From an uncultured Cellvibrionales bacterium (GTDB lineage Bacteria > Pseudomonadota > Gammaproteobacteria > Pseudomonadales > Porticoccaceae), in the NCBI GenBank assembly GCA_913062605.1, contig CAJXWQ010000002.1, positions 130,761 to 194,760 on the forward strand: DNA of 64,000 nt, in the 5' to 3' direction. Of the stretch, positions 59,772 through 64,000 are shown piece by piece. A model generated the notes under the pieces. That model saw nothing but the letters and a program-made list of their open reading frames with translations. It made no database searches and had not been told where the DNA came from. The position numbers were made by a program, and so were the translations under genes. Within the stretch, counting starts at the first letter, position 1, and each line of letters begins with the position of its first letter.

Positions 59772-61012
59772 TGGACTGCAACAGCTGCTATGCCAGCTGT
59801 GAACAAATTTTTCGCCCTGATCTCCGCAATAAACCAGTGATCGTACTAAGTAACAACGATGGCTGTATCATCGCCCGATCTAAAGAGGCCAAGGCGCTGG
59901 GTATTCCCGACCTTCACGCCTACTTCAAAGTACGTCACCTGGTCGAACGTCATCGGGTGACAGTATTTTCCAGCAACTTCCGTCTCTACGGCGATATCTC
60001 CCATCGAGTAATGGATACCCTGCGCCACTTCAGTCCCGATATTGAAATTTACAGTATCGATGAAATGTTCCTTGAGTTGTCCGGCATTAACCAAGAGTTC
60101 AATCACTACGGTCAGAAAATGAAGCAGGCCATTTGGCAACAAGTACGGATGCCCGTAAGCGTAGGCATCGCTCCCAGTAAAACCCTATCCAAACTGGCCA
60201 ACCACGCAGCCAAGATCATTCCCAGCTGTGAGGGTATCTGCCTACTCGACAGCCCTCATAAATGGCAATGGTTGTTGCGCCGGGTTCCGGTAACAAAAGT
60301 GTGGGGCATTGGTTCCCGTCTTGGGCGACGGCTAGCGGATATGTCGATTCATACAGCCTGGGAGCTGGCCAGCAGCAACCCAAAAACTATTCGCCGCCAA
60401 TTTAATGTCTGCGTAGAGCGAACCGTCGAAGAGCTCAATGGTAGCCCCTGCCTGATGCTGGAAGACATTCCTCCCGATAAAAAACAGATTTACTGCACCC
60501 GCTCTTTTGGTGAAAAGCCCACCGAAATCACACCTCTGTTACAAGCGGTGAGCCTCTATGCCAATCGAGCAGCTGAGAAATTAAGAAAGCAACAACACTT
60601 GGTGCTGACTATTCATGTTTTTATCCATACCTCACCCCATCAACCCAACTATTACAGCAACAGCACGGTGGTAAAACTACCCTATCCCACCGATGACAGC
60701 CGAGTTATCTCCGCCTACGCCAAACAAGCTCTTCGCTCGATTTACCGACCCGGTCACGCCTACCTCAAGACGGGTGTTGGCCTGATAGAACTGACTACCA
60801 GAAAGTATCACCAACAGGATATTTTTCAGACACATCAAAGCAAAAGGACAGATGAACTAATGAATACACTGGATAACATCAATCAGCGCTATGGCCGAGG
60901 CACCGCCTTCATCGCCGGAGAGGGGGTAAAAAAACGCTGGTCCATGCATCAGAAACACTGCTCACCCCACTACACTACTAACTGGAATCAGCTACCAATA
61001 GTGAGCACCTAA
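59759..61012 (+). CDS. umuC: DNA polymerase V catalytic subunit UmuC
   Basis: Y-family translesion polymerase. Start MFALVDCNSCYASCEQIF (first catalytic Asp), SNNDGCIIARS and the second acidic pair YSIDEMFLEL. The HhH and little-finger regions follow. 417 aa. Overlaps umuD and so is co-translated. Confidence 0.96.
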   Translation: MFALVDCNSCYASCEQIFRPDLRNKPVIVLSNNDGCIIARSKEAKALGIPDLHAYFKVRHLVERHRVTVFSSNFRLYGDISHRVMDTLRHFSPDIEIYSIDEMFLELSGINQEFNHYGQKMKQAIWQQVRMPVSVGIAPSKTLSKLANHAAKIIPSCEGICLLDSPHKWQWLLRRVPVTKVWGIGSRLGRRLADMSIHTAWELASSNPKTIRRQFNVCVERTVEELNGSPCLMLEDIPPDKKQIYCTRSFGEKPTEITPLLQAVSLYANRAAEKLRKQQHLVLTIHVFIHTSPHQPNYYSNSTVVKLPYPTDDSRVISAYAKQALRSIYRPGHAYLKTGVGLIELTTRKYHQQDIFQTHQSKRTDELMNTLDNINQRYGRGTAFIAGEGVKKRWSMHQKHCSPHYTTNWNQLPIVST

Positions 61013-61130
61013 AAGCATCCACCACTGGGATACAAAAAACGACAACTTGGTAGGCACCATCCCGTCAACAACTTTGTAGCTGCTATAGTGTCAAAGAAGC
61101 TAACTATCATAGCCAAAATGGAGAGAGGGT

Positions 61131-61616
61131 GTGCGGCTAATCATTATATTGTTGGCCCTGATAGCAACCAGCGTACAAGGGCAAACAGTTTATAAATCCA
61201 TCAATGCTGACGGCACTATTACCTACAGTGATGAACCTGTAGAGAATAGCGTGCTGGTAGAAACACTGAGCCTCAAGAATAGCAGCGATGCCGAACAAGC
61301 CTCTGCTGAATCAGCAGCAAGAATAGAACAGATGTCACAGGTGAGCGACCGTCTTAAGCAGGACCGCCTGGAAAGGGATAGGGTCCGCCAAGCTCAAGAA
61401 GAACTGGCACTGGCCAGACAGCAGCTCTCTCCACCTCTGATTTATAGAGAGGAATATTACCGCTCACACTATCCTTATCGTGGGCGACACCACTACCGCC
61501 CACGACCACCGAACCATCATAAGCCACGACTCACCCCTCATAGTGGTGACTACCTGAACAACAAATCAGTACTCGTGCCAAAATCCAAGCTTTTGACGCC
61601 CATGAACTCTCGGTAA
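61131..61616 (+). CDS. DUF4124-domain secreted protein (second)
   Basis: GTG start after GAGAGGG. Signal peptide (IIILLALIATSVQG), then QTVYKSINADGTITYSDEP, the DUF4124 core, a coiled region, and a His/Pro/Tyr-rich tail (YRGRHHYRPRPPNHHKPR). Unknown role. Related in domain, not in tail, to the protein at 5810. Confidence 0.78.
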   Translation: MRLIIILLALIATSVQGQTVYKSINADGTITYSDEPVENSVLVETLSLKNSSDAEQASAESAARIEQMSQVSDRLKQDRLERDRVRQAQEELALARQQLSPPLIYREEYYRSHYPYRGRHHYRPRPPNHHKPRLTPHSGDYLNNKSVLVPKSKLLTPMNSR

Positions 61617-61758
61617 GCACAGCAGGCCAACAATCGCATACATATGGAAAAGCAGTGTCATTCACGGGTAATTGCAACCCTGATCAACAGTCATTCAGGA
61701 CTTATGTATCACTCGGCGATATAATGCCCTGTTTCAGAATTTGAACACGTTGGATCTC

Positions 61759-63012
61759 ATGGATATTAAGTCATATATGCAAACATTGGGTCAGCAAGCC
61801 CGTGCGGCGTCACGAGTTATTGCTGCTGCCGGTAGCGAAGCCAAAAATGCTGCTCTGCTGGCTATTGCTGATGCCCTGAACACCAACCGCGAAAAGGTAC
61901 TAGCGGCCAATGCCAACGATTTAAAAAACGGTCAAGCCAAAGGGCTTGATGCCGCACTACTGGATCGACTTGAGCTGAATAATGCCCGGGTCGACGCCAT
62001 GATAGAAGGTTTACATCAGGTGGCTGCGTTGCCTGACCCCATTGGTGAAATTACTGACTTGGCCAAACGACCAAGTGGTATTGAGCTGGGTAAAATGCGG
62101 GTTCCCCTCGGCGTGGTTGGCATTATTTATGAGTCGCGGCCCAACGTGACCATCGATGCAGCAAGCCTGTGCCTGAAATCGGGTAATTCCACCATCCTGC
62201 GTGGTGGTAGCGAAGCCATTCTTTCAAACCAGGCTATCGCCGACTGTATTAAGCAAGGGCTGGCAGCTACCGGACTACCCGAGGCATCGGTGCAGGTTGT
62301 TGAAACCACTGACCGCGCTGCCGTGGGCGAGTTAATCACCCTGTCAGAATACGTGGATGTGATTGTACCCCGTGGCGGCAAGAGCCTAATTGAACGCATC
62401 AGTAATGATGCTCGCATCCCCGTCATTAAACATCTGGATGGTATCTGTCATGTCTATATTGATGACAAGGCCGATCTGGATATGGCATTCAATATTGCCT
62501 TCAATGCCAAAACCCACCGTTATGGTGTCTGCAATGCCATGGAGACCTTGTTGGTGGCCGAAGGGGTTGCTGCAGAAATTCTACCCCGTCTGGCCAAGGC
62601 CTATGAAGTAGAAGGTGTCGAATTAAGAGGTTGTGAAAAAACCCGCGAGATCATCAATTGCGCTGCTGCCTCTGAAAAAGACTGGGGCACTGAATATCTT
62701 GCACCTATTCTCTCCATCAAAATCGTGGCAGATATGGATGATGCAATGGCACATATTGCCCAATACAGCTCACAACATACTGAAGCTATCGTCACCAATG
62801 ATGAAGCTAGAAGCCGTCGTTTTATCGCGGAAGTGGACTCAAGCTCAGTGATGCACAATGCCTCTACCCGGTTTGCTGATGGTTTTGAATACGGGCTTGG
62901 TGCAGAGATTGGCATTTCCACCGACAAGATTCACGCCCGTGGCCCCGTGGGACTGGAAGGACTAACCTCTCAAAAATGGATCGTATTTGGTCATGGCGAA
63001 ATTAGGAAGTGA
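61759..63012 (+). CDS. proA: Gamma-glutamyl phosphate reductase
   Basis: Second step of proline synthesis. Rossmann and catalytic motifs [37 protein letters not shown] and the catalytic Cys in [13 protein letters not shown]. 417 aa from ATG 61759; the track TTG start at 61741 is less likely. proB is not in the window. Confidence 0.97.
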   Translation: MDIKSYMQTLGQQARAASRVIAAAGSEAKNAALLAIADALNTNREKVLAANANDLKNGQAKGLDAALLDRLELNNARVDAMIEGLHQVAALPDPIGEITDLAKRPSGIELGKMRVPLGVVGIIYESRPNVTIDAASLCLKSGNSTILRGGSEAILSNQAIADCIKQGLAATGLPEASVQVVETTDRAAVGELITLSEYVDVIVPRGGKSLIERISNDARIPVIKHLDGICHVYIDDKADLDMAFNIAFNAKTHRYGVCNAMETLLVAEGVAAEILPRLAKAYEVEGVELRGCEKTREIINCAAASEKDWGTEYLAPILSIKIVADMDDAMAHIAQYSSQHTEAIVTNDEARSRRFIAEVDSSSVMHNASTRFADGFEYGLGAEIGISTDKIHARGPVGLEGLTSQKWIVFGHGEIRK

Positions 63013-63036
63013 CTCGTCAGTACAAGGTGGTAAAAC

Positions 63037-63696
63037 ATGTCGCTGAAGACTGATCATTCAAAAGGAGTTGGCATCTTTGGTGGCACCTTTGATCCAGTAC
63101 ATATTGGCCATCTCAGAACATCGGTGGAGCTGAGAAAGATACTCGGACTCAGTGAGATGCGACTGATCCCCAATGCCAATCCACCACACAGGGTGCAACC
63201 TGAGGCTAGTGCTAAGCATCGCCTCGCGATGCTACAGCTCGCACTGGCGAATGAACCAGGATTGGTGGCCGACGATAGAGAGTTACGACGTCAAGGTCCC
63301 TCTTATACACTGGATACACTGACAGAAATTCGTACCGAAATCGGCACAGAAACACCACTGTGCCTCTGTATCGGCATGGACTCACTGGTCAATCTCAAGC
63401 AGTGGCACCGTTGGTGTGAATTAACAGACCTCACCCATATCGTCGCTGTAGCAAGGCCGGGGTGGCATCTCCCCCAAAGTGGAGAAGTACTGGAGTTTGT
63501 CCACGCACACCGAGCCACCAGTGAAGAACAATTGCAGGGGCAACCTGCAGGCAAGGTATTAATTAGAGAAATAACACTGTTACCCGTATCGGCAACAGGT
63601 ATTCGTCAGGCACTACAGCGAGGAGAATCCATTCGCTATCTGGTACCCGATAAGGTTATTGACTACATTAGACAGCATCAGCTGTACTCAGATTAA
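63037..63696 (+). CDS. nadD: Nicotinate-nucleotide adenylyltransferase
   Basis: NAD synthesis: adenylates nicotinate mononucleotide. [15 protein letters not shown] is the nucleotidyltransferase HxGH motif, and [11 protein letters not shown] is the C-terminal SxTxxR-like motif. 219 aa. The proA-nadD-rsfS order is typical of gammaproteobacteria. Confidence 0.96.
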   Translation: MSLKTDHSKGVGIFGGTFDPVHIGHLRTSVELRKILGLSEMRLIPNANPPHRVQPEASAKHRLAMLQLALANEPGLVADDRELRRQGPSYTLDTLTEIRTEIGTETPLCLCIGMDSLVNLKQWHRWCELTDLTHIVAVARPGWHLPQSGEVLEFVHAHRATSEEQLQGQPAGKVLIREITLLPVSATGIRQALQRGESIRYLVPDKVIDYIRQHQLYSD

Positions 63697-63721
63697 AAAG
63701 ACAAACACGACAGGCTATTCA

Positions 63722-64000
63722 ATGAGTAAAAATCTAAAAGACATCGTGGTTAACGCCCTTGAAGATGTTAAGGGTAAAGATATCGTCACACTCGATGTCA
63801 GTGACCTTACCGACGTCATGGACACCATCATCGTCGCCACAGGCACCTCAAACCGGCAGGTCAAAGGACTCGCCAACAACGCCATGGACGATGGTAAAAA
63901 AGCTGGCTTCCGCCCAATAGGCATCGAGGGTATGGAGTCTGGTGAATGGGTTTTGGTGGACTATGGTGACATAGTGCTCCACGTCATGCTGCCCACCACT
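63722..64000 (+). CDS. rsfS: Ribosomal silencing factor RsfS, N-terminal part (runs off the window)
   Basis: Not in the track because it has no stop before the window end. ATG 63722 opens MSKNLKDIVVNALEDVKGKDIVTLDVS, then IIVATGTSNRQVKGLANNAMDDGKKAG and GEWVLVDYGDIVLHVML, the RsfS core. RsfS binds uL14 and prevents subunit joining in starvation. 93 residues of a usual ~110-120 are present. Confidence 0.95.
   Translation, partial: MSKNLKDIVVNALEDVKGKDIVTLDVSDLTDVMDTIIVATGTSNRQVKGLANNAMDDGKKAGFRPIGIEGMESGEWVLVDYGDIVLHVMLPTT

Overview
The window looks like the chromosome of a free-living, probably marine gammaproteobacterium of the Pseudomonas/Cellvibrionales type. This is inferred from gene order and protein resemblance only: pilMNO divergent from the PBP1A gene, algZ-algR-hemCDXY divergent from argH, lptM-lysA-dapF-DUF484-xerC, dksA-gluQ-pcnB-folK, and proA-nadD-rsfS. 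The G+C content is moderate, and genes are densely packed with many ATGA or few-base overlaps. No rRNA, tRNA, CRISPR array, integrase or transposase gene was seen.

Layout. 1-1910: start of a type IV pilus assembly operon (pilM, pilN, partial pilO, minus strand). 2049-8959: PBP1A, then yrfG-hslR-DUF4124, then hslO and pckA. 9043-15407: minus-strand block of haem synthesis genes (hemC, hemD, hemX, hemY) and the AlgZ/AlgR two-component pair. 15536-21983: argH plus a small secreted protein, cyaY, and the lysine/cell-wall operon ending in xerC. 22137-26502: SIMPL protein, DUF523/TudS-like protein, and a nitrogen block (PII, AmtB, PII, TorF-like porin-like protein) with a well-placed sigma-54 promoter and an NtrC-like site upstream.

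27252-34058 is the one clearly accessory region. The comM (yifB) competence gene is broken into pieces. Its N-terminal part (27252-27902), middle part (about 31340-31728) and C-terminal part (33564-34058) together rebuild almost a whole ComM. They are separated by two insertions, one just before the Walker A motif and one just before the MNPCPCG motif. The insertions carry small cargo units: a CsrA paralogue with a small secreted protein, two lipoproteins (one a PDZ-M48 peptidase), a peroxiredoxin with an OxyR-like promoter, and a haem-binding DUF3365 protein. Short direct repeats, some of them copies of the comM target, lie between the units, together with a partial second copy of the comM Walker B region. 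No recombinase remains, so this looks like a decayed or repeatedly reused integration hot spot.

34118-49402: housekeeping genes including phaC, rep, sfsA, an aminotransferase, dksA (with a near-consensus promoter), gluQ, a 400-bp gap with a candidate small RNA, pcnB-folK-deoxynucleoside kinase-panB, a GST, an esterase, an MBL-fold hydrolase, DUF2238 and ubiX. 49421-64000: mpl, a PPi-type phosphofructokinase, dtd, a 2-hydroxyacid dehydrogenase, a SelW-like protein, an RND/MMPL exporter with an Asp-rich insertion, a YdeP-like molybdoenzyme, umuDC under a LexA box, a second DUF4124 protein, proA, nadD and the start of rsfS.

Much of the window is ordinary core genome. The points most worth checking are the multiply interrupted comM locus and its repeat-bounded cargo, the island CsrA paralogue, the sigma-54/NtrC control region, and the candidate RNA upstream of pcnB.
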